NCBI RefSeq assembly: GCF_051020765.1
Contig: NC_134940.1
Span: 15,575,712 to 15,639,711, forward strand
Reading direction: 5' to 3'
DNA from: Lasioglossum baleicum
Taxonomy: Eukaryota > Arthropoda > Insecta > Hymenoptera > Halictidae
DNA: 64,000 bases
Shown: in pieces, positions 24,411 to 36,682 of the stretch
Position numbering within the stretch: position 1 is the stretch's first letter
Layout: every line of letters begins with the position of its first letter
Notes under the pieces: model-generated
What the model was told of the DNA's origin: nothing
Seen by the model: the letters and a program-made list of their open reading frames with translations, nothing else
Databases searched by the model: none
Translations under genes and position numbers: made by a program

Positions 24411-27400
24411 ACAGAACTGTGTTACTTTGGTGTACGAAAGAACTCGCGATCAAAGAGAAGAGATCGCTGCGCGTCAACATCGAATTCGATCATGCAACAT
24501 TGATCCGATGGTCTCCGGATGGAAAAGCTTTCATTATTCACAAGGGTGTGGCGAATACCATCGAGGTGTACAAGATTTCGAAAAAGTCAGATGGGACATT
24601 AGGTTCGGCGACCAAGGCTTTAGAGTTTCCTAAGGTATAGTTCGAACGTGGTGCTAAAGAAAGAATAATGAAAACTAGAGGGTTATTGTTGCTCGCTCGC
24701 GAGTAGGGTTGTTTTTGCTCGCTCGCTTTGCGAGCTCGCGGATAGGACTGCTCTTGCGAAAGGGTTAGTGGTACGCATGGCTAGTAGTACCTATAGCTAT
24801 TAATGTTTTTTTTTTATTTGATGTGTGACTCTCCACGAGCCACACAAAGAACTTCCCGATTCGTTAGTTGCAGTATATTATTATCATTATTAAGTGTACG
24901 TTTTAAGAAGATTATACGTTTTCAGGGAAATTCAATAGTTTTCTACTTATCAAAATGTTTGCTATATGGCGTCGCATTAAACCAACATCGTATGCTCGTT
25001 GCTCGCTTGGTTCCTTGTTATAGCATACTAATGTTGCAAAATAAATTGTCTTAATTAGTTTTTCGCAAACGATACAACTCCTCATTATCCGGGTTTGCAG
25101 TATTGATCTTGGTTTTCTTCGATACTGTTAATTTAAATTGTCCCAAAATATATAAACCGCGCTCAATTTTGAAACTCTGCTCAGTGCTACATACAACATT
25201 TGTAAAGTTCGCCTTTCTGATTTTTTAAAATCCAAACTACAAATGTATTCTCGGGAGTAGAGATGATTAACTCACTCTTGCATTGGGATAATTTTCGATT
25301 ATTGTAAGCGGAAACATCATCGTAAGGTAAAAAAAAATTTTTTTTTTTAAATTTAAAAAAAAAATCGAAAAAAAATTTTTGTGTAATTACGTTTGTTTCT
25401 TCGGTGGAAACTTTCCGTTCTCTCGTATAAATTGCATTGTTGAATGAACTTTTTTCGAAAAAACTAAAAAAACTACTTGACCAAAATGGACCAAAATCTA
25501 ATCAGCTCTAAGTTACAGCGGGGCACATCGATTGCATCATTCATCATCCTGATCGCGTTGTTACTTTTCCTGAAAACGTTAACGAAAAATTTGATTACAT
25601 AGAAACGGCCATACGCATACACACACACACATACGAACATTTTGCTGAAAATAGTCTAAAATGACTGCAATGACCATGAAACGTGAAGATCTGCTAAAAA
25701 ATCGATTTTCGATTTTCGGGGTCATTACAATAACTTCCCTATAAAATCGGGAAGTTAATAAACGGGTTTTTATATGTACAGTAGAGAACCTCGATTATCC
25801 GGGTCTCTGATGTTCCAGTTCTTTATCGTCTGAATACTTTCCACAAATAATTGATACGCTACACCAGTGGTCCCCAACCCCCGGTCCGTGGATCAAATGG
25901 TACCGGTCCGCCCAAGGAACATTAAATACAATTAAATTGAAATTATTAAATCAGAATAATCTGAAATATAAACAATCAACGTCCCTCTCACCCCCCCCCC
26001 CCCTTCAGCGGGCCGCGGTTAAATTATCAAACGTTGACCGGTCCGCGACGATAAAAAGGTTGGGGAGCACTGCGCTACACGATTTACTGCACACTTCAAT
26101 AAGGATTAAGTTCGGCACTGAAACTATGTAATTGTTGTATTATCCGAACAATCATGTTCCACTAATTAGCACGGATAATCCAAGTTCTACTGTATTTGGT
26201 TCTTCCTTGACTTATTTAATTTCTGATTTTTTAGTTAAAAACAAACAAAATTTGTGAGAGAGAGCTATATTTAATATAATTAGTAAACAAAATTATTTAT
26301 AATGAGTAGCAGTCAAAGAACTGTCCTTTCAAGTAAATTTCAGATAAAACAGTTGAAATAGTAGGGAGTTGTTGGCAATAAAATTGAAAAATAATTCAGA
26401 GTGCAAACGGTTAAATCTATAAAGTTTAGGAAAGAAAGATTAAATAGCGTTGTTTCGATTTCGGAAGAATCAACCTTGGCATGCAAACGTCGACAGCTTG
26501 TCCTTTGTAACAATGCTTACTTTCGCATCTATGGATATTTCAGAAACACACCGAGGATATTGTTGGCATGGACATCGCGTGCACGGGAAAATACATAATC
26601 ACGTGCAGCAAGGCAAACGATCTGACGATATGGGATCTCAAGGGTCAAATCCTTGCAACGATAGAATTATATTTGGGGTCCACTTATAGGGCACGCGTGT
26701 CACCGTGCGGACGTTTCGTCGCTGCTTCAGGTAATGATTAACACACTAGGTCAGGGGTCGGCAAGCTTTTGAGTCGGAAGAGTCAAAAATTACAATTTAC
26801 GAAATTTCAAAGTTTTTAAAGAGCCACAAAATTTTTTCTTGCCAACAATAAATAGTACTCGCATAAATAAAGTTTTTTGATAAAAAAAAACTAATCTATT
26901 TATTCATAAGAAAAAATATCTATTTATTCATGTATAAGTAGTGTTTTTCACAACAAATTAGATAATATATATGTATATTGTATATATATGTATGATACAT
27001 ACATAACTTTGAGAAGATAATTCGCTTGTAACTCTTTTACTTGAAACAACAAACTGTACGTCACAGCCAAAGCACTGGTGAAGACGCCAAATTGTCTTGC
27101 GTCGAAAGCGAATTAAAACCTACATAGAAACATCCGACGACGGCGTCATTCGAGAGCTTCCGACGGACTGACGACAGTGACGACGCGTGTCACGGGGGAG
27201 GGGTGCGGTGAAAAGCGAGTACAAGTGGCTGAGAGATAGAATCGGTGCCTAATCCTCGTTAATCGATTCAGAACAATTTTCAAATGTTTTTTTTATAAAA
27301 TAAATAATATTTGCGTATGGAACTAAAGAGCCGCATGTGGCTCGCGAGCCGCAGGTTGCCGACCCCTGATCTAGGTCCTCGATCGCCCTCAAAAAACCTA

Positions 27401-29645
27401 TTTCTACGTTTACGAGGCGTAATTTACATTATTCGGCAGCATGTAGCTGTCGCAGCTTTATTAAAATAGCTACATGCGCAGCTATATGCTTCCGAATAAT
27501 GCAAATTGCGACACGTAAACGTAAAAGCCCCATCGCCTGCATTATTAAAAAATAAAAAGGCGCATCCCGCACCCTTGCAATCCTGAAAACGAGAGTCTAC
27601 CTCCTTAATATAATCACAGGTGTGAAATCTTTCAAATTACGAGGCGTAAAGTCTAAGAAAATGTTGTTTTCCAGGATTCACACCAGACGTGAACGTGTTC
27701 GAGGTCCTATTCACAAAATCGGGTGATTTCAAACAAGTCTCGAAGGCTTTCGATCTTGCTGGCCATACGTCTGGAATATTTGACTTCAACTTCAGTGCTG
27801 ACAGCAGTCATATGGCTACCGTTTCAAAGGACGGGACCTATCGGTTGTACAACACGAAAGGTAATACTTTAGTAAACGTGTACTGGGTTAGGTGAAATTG
27901 ATCACCGATAATCAGATTGCATTAATGTTTCGCTTATTTACAGTTGAATTTGAGAAGGGAGAAGATCCACGTCTGCTTTCATCTGGATCATGGGACAGCG
28001 CACCGACAGCTAGGATCGCGCTCTCTCCTAACACAGAAGTGTTGGCGATAGCCCATGGATCCTCGTTAAGTTTTTACTCAACGGTTACCGGCGCTCTGGA
28101 CAATACCATAGAAGATATTTTCCTCGGTAATTTCTCTTTTGCACGTTCAGAATTGATTCCTGCAGTTGCAAACGTTAAGCTTCGTGCAGAACTAAACATT
28201 TCGCCGAACATTGTGCCAAACGGCGAACGGAACGCAAAATCGATATTAATTGCCGCGAACGGGACGGAGGATCGATCCAGATAGCACACGACGTCTTAAA
28301 GACTTCGATTTTACATCTATTTTAGGTTTGAACGTCTTAAAGACTTTTAATGATTAGATGGAAGAATCGGCAACTGATACAAACGCACGCGGCGGCGCAC
28401 AGTGGGGTATTTGCCCGATTTCAGCGGTCAAAATTCAATTTTAAAAATTTGTCATAAATTGTAAAATTTTTGTGGCTCAAGTTAGTTGAATATCTGAGGA
28501 ACGATCTCCCATCATTCGTTTTCCTATTCATGTATCCACTAAGCTCTGAAATTTGTCGGAAGTTTGAATTTCTGTTAACCCGCTTTCATTTCTCAACGAA
28601 TTCACCTATCAGTAATTTTTACCTTATTTACATACACATACAGATGTTTGTTTTATAGAAGTTTTTTTAGCTAAGTATAGGGTATACTTTTAAGAGAAAT
28701 TCGCTCTTCGAACTCTATCGATCTATGGTTTAAAAAAAGGACATTCTGTTTAAAAAAATCGAGGTGATCTTGAAATCTCCTCTATGCCTCCACCCACGCA
28801 GAAAATGTTTGTGCCACAACATATCCCCCTCTGAACCGTGCAAATTTTGTTCATAACATTTTTCCATACTATTATAAATAACGGAGATTATTCTTTGTAA
28901 TAACTATTTTAAAAAGATATTTTAATTGTAATGATTACACTTTTTGGTAGCGTACATAAAATAGACGAATAACGTTAAAATATTGATTATAATCCGCAGT
29001 ACTTGATTGAAAAATAGCTACAAACTTTACAATCTGATACGCTCCTCTTTATGGACAAATTTTGCATTCAAAACATCCGTTTCAGTAAAAACGGCATACA
29101 GTACAAAAAGTAGAAATCTCAAGCTTTAAAATGGTTGTTTTTTCATCAAATTTGGATAAATTTTAGCAAAGTTACAGCAGTTTCAATATCGAGCGAATTT
29201 TGAACTAGCTGTGGCCGCTGAAATCGGGCAAATACCCCACTGTGCGGCGTTCGTGGCCCCATCCAAACTGGTGTTTGTTCGCTGTTCGACGCAATGATCG
29301 CCGAAATGTTCAGGTCTATACGAAGCGTTATGTTCGCCATGATGTTGTAACACAATTACAGAGTTCCGTTAACTTTTTCCGAGGAATGATATAGTTTTCT
29401 AACGTAATTGTATTATTGCAGGTCCTATTACGTGCATGGCCTTCGATGCTCTAGGAGAGTACGTTCTGGTTGCCGGCGATAAACACATAAAAGTCTTCCG
29501 CAATGTAACCGGTTACCGGGCAGCCATTGAATCGGCGAAACGCAAGCTCGCGCAAAAGCAAACGTCCGCCACGAAGGAGCGCTTAGAGAAGCTGATCGTC
29601 GACAGTCGAAAGTTCCTCGAGACGATGCAAGAAAAGTGTCCTTAA
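24411..29645 (+). CDS. TBL2: TBL2-like WD40 protein, 5' partial (5 exons visible)
   Basis: Transducin beta-like 2, an ER-anchored WD40 protein linked in vertebrates to PERK signalling. Exons seen: 24411-24634, 26544-26730, 27675-27860, 27944-28126 and 29422-29645, with consistent phases and about 334 codons to the stop. Family hallmarks are DRTVLLW at the start of the first visible exon, SPCGRFVAAS in exon 2, FTPDVNVFEV then SKDGTYRLYN in exon 3, and a C-terminal basic coiled segment (about residues 300-334). The first visible exon begins in phase 1, in the middle of WD repeat 1. The N-terminal membrane anchor and the first half of that repeat are therefore missing. I found no convincing candidate in the 314 bp after the capping-enzyme stop or further upstream in the window. 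Introns 1, 2 and 4 contain hAT, TTAA and other elements. A poly(A) signal AATAAA is at 29774. Confidence 0.88.
24640..25840. other. TBL2 intron, no feature beyond low-complexity DNA
   Basis: Holds GCTCGCTCGC repeats (24688-24740) and an A/T-only near-palindrome at about 25330-25380. Confidence 0.5.
25865..26072. mobile_element. hAT MITE with perfect 8-bp target duplication (TBL2 intron)
   Basis: Ends CAGTGGTCCCCAACC and GGTTGGGGAGCACTG. CGCTACAC is duplicated at 25857-25864 and 26073-26080. 208 bp. Confidence 0.93.
26752..27368. mobile_element. hAT-type MITE (TBL2 intron)
   Basis: Ends CAGGGGTCGGCAA and TTGCCGACCCCTG. The flanks CACTAGGT and ATCTAGGT match in 6 of 8 positions, consistent with an aged target duplication. 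617 bp, no transposase. Confidence 0.85.
27382..27603. mobile_element. GGTAGACTC-family TTAA MITE, left-truncated
   Basis: Begins inside the family consensus (GATCGCCCTCAAAAA..) and ends GAGAGTCTACCTCC before TTAA at 27604. Internal arms ATGTAGCTGTCGCAGC / CGCAGCTATATGCTTCC. Confidence 0.75.
28398..29244. mobile_element. Inverted-repeat element in last TBL2 intron
   Basis: Ends CACAGTGGGGTATTTGCCCG and CGGGCAAATACCCCACTGTG, with further homology GATTTCAGCGG / CCGCTGAAATC. Short direct repeat CGGCG on both sides. Family unknown. Confidence 0.85.
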
Positions 29646-29773
29646 CGATCCGATTGCGAAGCTTGCCCTTTCTACGACGATGTATTTTCAAACAGAGATA
29701 TATTGCATTTTAACGTTGCATTTATCCTGCGCGAAGAAAAATCCATTTATAACATAATTTTTTAATGTATTTG

Positions 29774-29779
29774 AATAAA
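29774..29779 (+). terminator. Poly(A) signal, TBL2
   Basis: AATAAA lies 129 bp after the TBL2 stop codon and just upstream of the myosin start at 30006. Confidence 0.6.
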
Positions 29780-30005
29780 GGGGTTCATATTAATGTTCGT
29801 TTGTTCAGAGAGGCGGTTCGCACTTCGGGCGACTCGGTCCTTTTCACCGTCTTGTAAATACGCGCGTCAACGGTAATCCGTTTGTGCTGCACTCTCGTTT
29901 CGAAAAATTCGGGCGAATGTGTCTTCCGTGACCTTAAGCATGTAAATATTTATTTCTCGTAATAATCCGCTTACTTTGAACGACAGTTGCGAAGCGCCGA
30001 CGAGC

Positions 30006-33000
30006 CATGGCTGCGACGACAAAGGTTTGCTATCGATTTCGAGTACATTTGCATTGTCGATTTTTGTTTTGGTAACTTGTGTGGATTTTAGTAGCCGGTT
30101 TCGCCGATCGGATGGGATTTACTTAACGACTTGAGCGCCTTGCCCGAAGACACTAGTACGTATACGAAAGTTCCGGTGTTGTGCGTGTAACTTCTGTCTC
30201 GTGCGATCTCAAAGATCTTTCAACGAACAACAGTTCTCGCTTAGTTATAGATTTTCTTTTGGAGCGGCTGCAGCACGGTCAAATTTACACCTGGGTCGGT
30301 CCTCTCCTGCTAGCGTTGAATCCGAACAATGAAGTGTCAACGTCGCATTTGTACGACTTTCCAGAGTTCGATAAGCACTTCGATACGTCCGAAAAGATGT
30401 ACAGATCGAGTCCTCATATATTCACTGTGGCGGCCAAGGCCCATTACAATCTCACCCAGGAACTCGGCCGAAATTGTCAGGTGAAGATTCATTTTAACAC
30501 TAAACCTATCGAGCCTTAAAACTAGCTGGCACATGTTCCCTTTCTAGATATCTATACAAATCATTTTTATTATTTTAACACATTACCGACCGGTGATCAT
30601 TGCATAATTTTGAAAAATCTACGCTACACGGCTAAACACTTTTTAATGGAACCTTTCATAGCAACAGCAATTTTCTTAGAGAACTAACAAATCACCCTCA
30701 ATAACGTCATCTAATGGTTTCATTGAAGATTGCAATGTAAAAGAAAGTTTCTATGCTTTCTTTTGCTACAGCATAATCATTGAAAGTCCTATTAATAGGC
30801 TTCCGGTAGGTAAAGTGTTAATAATTGTAAAATAAAAAATCTGGAACCGGTGCTGGTAGGTTTAGTGTTAATAACGAAACATGCAGAACAGATTTTATCC
30901 TAAGTTTTGTCGTTGCACCGTGAATTAAGGTGATCGTTATAAGCGGAGAAACTGAGACGGGAAAGACGTTCAACGCTGTAAAGTGTTTAGAATTCTTCAG
31001 TAGAATTAATAAACATTCGACGTGCGACGGGGATCACGCGCCGAATATTATGTTAAGAATTACGAACGCCTGTCGTTTTATATCCGCTTTTACAACTGCG
31101 TCCACTGAGAGGAACGAAGTCAGTTCGAGACATGGACAACTTATACGATTTCATTACGAAGCTGGTGCCATTTCTGGAGCGACCATTAATTCCTTTCTTA
31201 TGGAGAGGAGCAGGGTGACAAGGGGTTCGAGTAATTTTCAGATATTTTACCAGGTTCGACTTTTTGTTCTGTAAATTCTGCACGAACTACGATATGTATG
31301 TAACCCGATGTAAAATACACACGTGTTCACAGATGATATTCGGGCTATCGAACGTTGAACTGCAAAAGCTTCATTTGTCCAAGTACGGAAACTATGATAT
31401 ATTGAACATCGTAGATTATAGCAAGAAAACGTACTTCCAGGAAGGGTTTCAAGACACTTTGGAAGCTCTGGATGTTCTGAGCTTCAGAGAGGATCAAAAG
31501 AAACATATTCTTGAAACGCTTGCTTTGCTGATCCACATGGGAAACATTAAGTTCGCAAAGATTGGCGAAGCTTGCACGATCGATCTTGATGACAAAGGTG
31601 TGTAAGCGAGCGTTGCCTCGATCCTGTAGAATTATAATTAGGCTGCGGATAAACTGAATGTTGTTTCTAATCTTAATTATTTTAATGAAGAAGAAATCGT
31701 ACATCTTCAATTTCTTAAATTTTCCAACAGTTTTGAATTTGATCCACTCGACTTTGCTATAAATGCATAAAGATCCGCAGTCTAATTATAATTGAACTGT
31801 GCAATGTAATTCGATTAGCACAGCCGTAATCGTTGCGTTTTCAGAGTCGAAGGAAGCTCTGGAAAGTACTTGTAAGTTAAGTTGTTTAACCGAGAGCGTG
31901 GTGACAGAGTTACTCACTACCATTCTCATCGACCCAAAGAGTAGTTGGAGGAAACACAGTACGTATCATCGCTGCCTTATAACCGTCGACGCATGTCGCA
32001 CGAGGCTGTACAGCATTATCAGACACTTGTACGATCTGCTCTTTCATTGGGTCTTGAGTCGCGCGAATGACGCATTATCCATAAAACGGGAATACTCGCA
32101 GTGGCTTGGTACGTTGAAAAAAAGCACACTGCTACGCTACGTCGGCTGTTACATGTTCAAACATTTTCATTTTCGATTTTATACAGGGATATTAGACATA
32201 TTCGGTTTCGAGTCGTTCAACAACAATGGCATGGAACAGCTTTGCGTGAATTATGCTAACGAAAGGATGCAGCAATATTTCATGGGAACGTATTTAGAGA
32301 ATAGCCGAAAGTATTTGCAGGAGGAGGGCTTCATTGACAGCAATGAACCATCGGACACTGTGAACATATACAAAGAACGGTTGACTGTTCTCGAAGAAGC
32401 TCTGTTCCTGACCTTAAACGACGTGTGTAACGAAGCTTGCTCTTAAGGGGTAGACTCGTTTCCAGGATTGCAAAGGTGCGGGATATGCAGGATGTTTTTC
32501 AGTAGTCAAAGCGTTAGATAAAAGATCAATCTAGGCCGCGATGGCCCCCTAAAGTCCTATTTTTACGTTTACGTTTCAAACTATTCGTACACCTTTTGGA
32601 AACGAGTAACTTTTTCAAAATTGTACCCAATAGCTTGGGTTCTTTTGAGACGTTGCTAAATAATGTTTCTTTAATTATTATTAGTCGTTGTTATTACACT
32701 CCTCAAAAGAATTAAGCGATCACTTGTGCGAACCCGGACTCGAATAAAAAAAATCGCACAATATTCAACAACCACACAATTTACACAGTAAAGATAGCCC
32801 TTTCAAATTATATTAACGCGATTTATCAAAAAAAATTGTTGCTCCCCGTATGATGTTCCAAAGTTGCACAAAATTTTTGTTAACCGTCAATGTTGTCTTC
32901 ATCTCGCTATAACTTTGTAACAAACCAACATAGCAACAATTTGAAACAGAGCATCTGAAACTAGAGGTTTCAGGCTTTGAAACCATTGTTTAACGATATC

Positions 33001-36000
33001 CAAACGGCAATTTTTCACGGTGTTATGATCACGTAAAGTGGGACCAATTTTTCGGGTTCGCACAAGTGATCCCTTAATTCTTTTGAGGAGTGTAGTAGTT
33101 GTTATTAATAACAATTTTAACACTAAACCCACCGAGCATTAAAAGTAACTGGTATATATATTTTCCTTTATAAAAATGACAAGATTGATTTTATTTAGAC
33201 TTTGTGCAGCTCCTATCTGTGCTCCACTAAAGATATCTATACTTCTATACCATCATTTCTTATGAAATTATTTTTATTATATGAATAATCGTAAAATAAA
33301 AAATCTGAAACCAGTCATTTTGACCGGTGATGGTAGATTTAGTGTTAAAAAGAAATTATCTATACATTAGCTAGTAAACTAATCCTTCTAACGTTTAAAA
33401 AAAAATTCAAGCTGTTGGGTCCAATTTTGAAAAAGTTATTAGTTTTTAAAAGGTGTACAAATCTTTGTACACCCACTGCAGCTGTTGCACCTTTATAAAA
33501 ATAGCTACTGAAATTACGCTGCCGAATAATGCAAATTACAAAATAATCCCAATTATCGATCGTAAATGTTCAATATTTAATTTAATGATGCTTTCGACGC
33601 TATCGTTTCGATCAATTAATAAATCTAGCAAATTTGCAAAAAAACTTATATTCTCTATATAAGTCTATATTTTCTTGTAGACGCAAATTCTACCTTTGAA
33701 AAAGGTTCAAAACTGAACCGAAACTTTAGGAAAGAACAAAAGTTTTTTGCAAAATTGATAGATTTATTAATTGATCGAAACGGTAGCGCCGGAAGCATCA
33801 TTAAATTAAATAATGCAAATTACGTCTCGTAAACGCAGAAGTAGGTCTCTTTGGGAAGCTTGTGCGCTAGATTGATCCTTTATCCAGCGCTTGACTACTG
33901 AGAAAGCCCATCGCGTGCATTATCGAGAAATGAGAAGGCGCATCCCGCACCCTTGCAATCCTAGAAAGGAGAATAGCTCATTTCATTTTGCGCAATACAA
34001 AATCCCGAATGGTAGTGTGATTTATTCTTGATTTGCAGGCTTCTCAATCTCCTATAGCGACAAGCATATCCGAAATTACACAGCTCGTCTATAAGAAGTT
34101 GCATGGCGTTCAAAACAGATTTCTAGGCGTAAGAGAAAACAATTTCGTTGTGCAACATTACTCCTGTCCTGTGGCATACTCCATAGAAGATTTGTTATCG
34201 AAAAACACCGACAAGGTATCTATTGTGCAGAGTATGTCTAAATTATGTGAAGATTTAAATGGAAAATACAGTTCTTCTTCTCTTTTCCGTTTGAGTGTTC
34301 ACATAATTTTCACACGAAGATTATTAACGATCGTGTGCTGCAGGTTCCAAACGAGATATCCATGATTTTCCATACAAGTAAAAACGCATTTCTTCGATCT
34401 TTATTTAAAATTGAAAAGGACCCAGATCTGCAGTTTGTCAGTTCGTGCACCAAGAGGAAGACAATGCTGGCGAAACTGAAGTATAGCATAGATATACTTC
34501 TGAAGGAACTGAGCAAGTGCGAGTTGCATTATGTGAGATGCATTAAACCGAGGTAATTTATACACCTGTGGAATGGCAAACAGCCTCGAACCGTTTATTC
34601 ATTAAGATAAGTTTCTAGTCGACTGAACGATCGTGAGTGGGATAAAGAAGACTTTCGAAAGCAGTTAGCGTGCATTGGTATTTTCGACGCTTTGTCTCTC
34701 GCCAAGTGTAAATATCCGATACGGTTACCTTATAAAGAATTCCATCAACGCTACTCTAAACAACCGGCAGGTAAACTTGCATGCATTTGTTCGTTTCTTT
34801 CAATTCTATACAGAGAATGTTTGTTTGATCACAGACGTTGTCGATACCGATAAATGCAAAATGATTCTGGAGGCGGTTGAACCTGAACAGAGATTGCACA
34901 CGTCGGTCCACTATGGAAGACAATTGATCTTCTTAACAGAGCCCATCTTTTTAAAACTGGAAGCTAATAGAAGAAATCACCATGTAAATTGCGCAAATAA
35001 AATAAAACGCTTTTGGATCAAACACAGTAAGCATTAAATATCTTTTTTCGAATTTTCTTTCTCTACAAAGAACGCTTTTGTAGGACGGAACAGAATTCCC
35101 GTGATTCCTGAAGTGACTGCTAAGCAGATAGAACACGACACAACGAACGGAATCGTTTCTGAAAAGGAATTGAAAAAGTCAAGCAGTTCTGAAGACGATG
35201 ATGTATTTATTTCTAGTCCAGACGTCTGGAACCATAACGTTCTCGTTAATCAAACTGTTTATACAAAGACAATGCCGATCGAAAATTTAATAGAGATAAA
35301 TAACTTGCCTAACAGCAACGCGACTGGGAAAAAAGTCGAAAGAACCCGTTCGAACGTAACAGAGAAATTGGTTGAGGTCCGTTCAGAGAGAGAAACTGCC
35401 GATTTGAAACAGGAAATCAGTGTTCCAGAGATGTTACGTGACACGAGAAACGCGCGAGAAAAGAAAGTTCACAAACATCGGTTGATAAACAGCATAAAGA
35501 ACAATGTTACAAAATTGATTGGAAAAATCATGCCCAATAAATTGTCAAGATATAGACGTCACAAGGTGTACAAAAACCATATCGAAATTAAACTTACCGA
35601 TAGTAATAACAATTTCGTGAGGGAGTACTTTGAAAATAACACGTCGAATAGCAATGGGAAAAGATTTACATCCTACGATACGGTTGATATTTTTATATTC
35701 TGTTCTCCTTTGAATCATTAGTTTGATTGTTTTTTAAAGGGAAATTATTTGTTTTTTTAGGGGAAAGATGTGAATACAATTGAAATGAACGATTGCATAC
35801 TATTCCATGGAGATAGAATTGTGAGTAGACGACGACTCAGCGAGGTAAGCACGTTCCAGGTGTAAACAGTTGAAATTACAACGGCATTGAAAGACAATAC
35901 GATTTATGAAAATGTTTGTATTGTAGGTACCAATCCAGATACATGTTCGACCTACGCAATCGAGTAATCTCTATTCCGTTCACCTATTACCGTGCACGGA

Positions 36001-36301
36001 ACTATCGCAAGGACTGCAAGACTGCCTTTGAAACATAGATACGATACTGACCTTTCCCAGAGGTCAGTTTTTACTTCAGTCTCTCTTTTATCGTTGCTTG
36101 AATAAATACCTTTCGACTTTCTATAGATATTTACAGAACATGCTATTAGCAAAACACGAGGTTATTGCGATTTGGATCACAAATAATAATGATGCTCGAA
36201 TGGTATGTACATGCATCGATATAGAAACGTTTTCTCGCTTGAACGGGGAAATGTTCGAACTCGATGTATTTTCAAATTCAGACAGAATTAGTGTTTTTTA
36301 A
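30006..36301 (+). CDS. Divergent unconventional myosin, class XIX-like; possibly broken
   Basis: Myosin motor. Class XIX myosins bind the mitochondrial outer membrane. Exons read: 30006-30023, 30095-30155, 30215-30480, 30930-31253, 31333-31597, 31845-32108, 32187-about 32422, 34039-34215, 34344-34552, 34619-34770, 34814-35026, 35084-about 35616, 35761-about 35844, 35927-36062 and 36127-36301. Motor landmarks: P-loop GETETGKT (residues 121-128; the usual form is GESGAGKT), switch I NEVSSR (about 177-182), switch II LDIFGFE (about 402-408), HYVRCIKP (exon 9), and one weak IQ-like helix. The tail residues PLKHRYDTDLS and NMLLAKHE resemble the class XIX C-terminus, which is the main reason for that class. 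Oddities: exon 7 runs into a TTAA transposon and a stop (32444), and exon 14 needs a one-base frameshift near 36020-36028. Without the tail exons a 940-aa product ending at 35721 is possible. Class uncertain; it could be a decaying gene. Confidence 0.72.
30498..30867. mobile_element. TTAA-type MITE (CACTAAACC family) in myosin intron 3
   Basis: CACTAAACCTATCGAGC at the left and GGTGCTGGTAGGTTTAGTG at the right, flanked by TTAA at 30494 and 30868. A related pair (CACATTACCGACCGGTG / CCGGTAGGTAAAGTG) is nested inside. Confidence 0.78.
31639..31784. mobile_element. TAGACTGCGG MITE in myosin intron 5
   Basis: Left end TAGGCTGCGGAT is diverged. Right end ATGCATAAAGATCCGCAGTC is intact. Confidence 0.75.
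32697..33092. mobile_element. Nested TA-type inverted-repeat element
   Basis: CACTCCTCAAAAGAATTAAG and CTTAATTCTTTTGAGGAGTG, with GATCACTTGTGCGAACCCG / CGGGTTCGCACAAGTGATC next to them. Confidence 0.85.
33121..33344. mobile_element. Nested TTAA MITE (CACTAAACC family)
   Basis: TTAA at 33117 and 33345. Ends CACTAAACCCACCGAGC and CCGGTGATGGTAGATTTAGTG. Confidence 0.75.
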
Positions 36302-36682
36302 CTGATTTGTGTTTGTACTAAAACTACCAAGTTAATAGGTAAAAATAAAGACGATCGTTTAAATAACGCGAGTTCGGATGCACAGCATCCATAATGTTTG
36401 CTCGAGGTAAATCTATAGACAGCCGTAGACGAGGCTATAAGCGTCGAAGGGTCTTCTCTTTTTGTCTTTAAGTACCAGTAACCTTCGCGACGCGACAAGA
36501 GCGAGCGTTGCTTGGAGCTCGCTTCTCAAGATTTGGTAATTTGCTCGTAAACTGACACGCCTCAAGTTACTCGGGGGCACAGGTCGTCCACCGGCGAATG
36601 CAAACCTAAAATTATAAAGCAACAAGATGAATCAACTACTTTTATGTGAAACGAATAACCGGTCAAATAGATACGTAATGAG

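Larger units (their letters stand above)
32447..33985. mobile_element. TTAA-type MITE inserted at myosin exon 7, itself invaded by others
   Basis: Left end GGGGTAGACTCGTTTCCAGG follows TTAA at 32443. A degraded right end (CCCTTGCAATCCTAGAAAGG) ends near 33980. Between them lie a TA-type foldback (32697-33092), a CACTAAACC TTAA MITE (33121-33344), and other inverted arms near 32580 and 33470. Confidence 0.75.

Noticed and set aside
25330..25385. A/T-only palindrome AAAAATTTTT..
   Set aside because: Low complexity; pairing is expected by composition.
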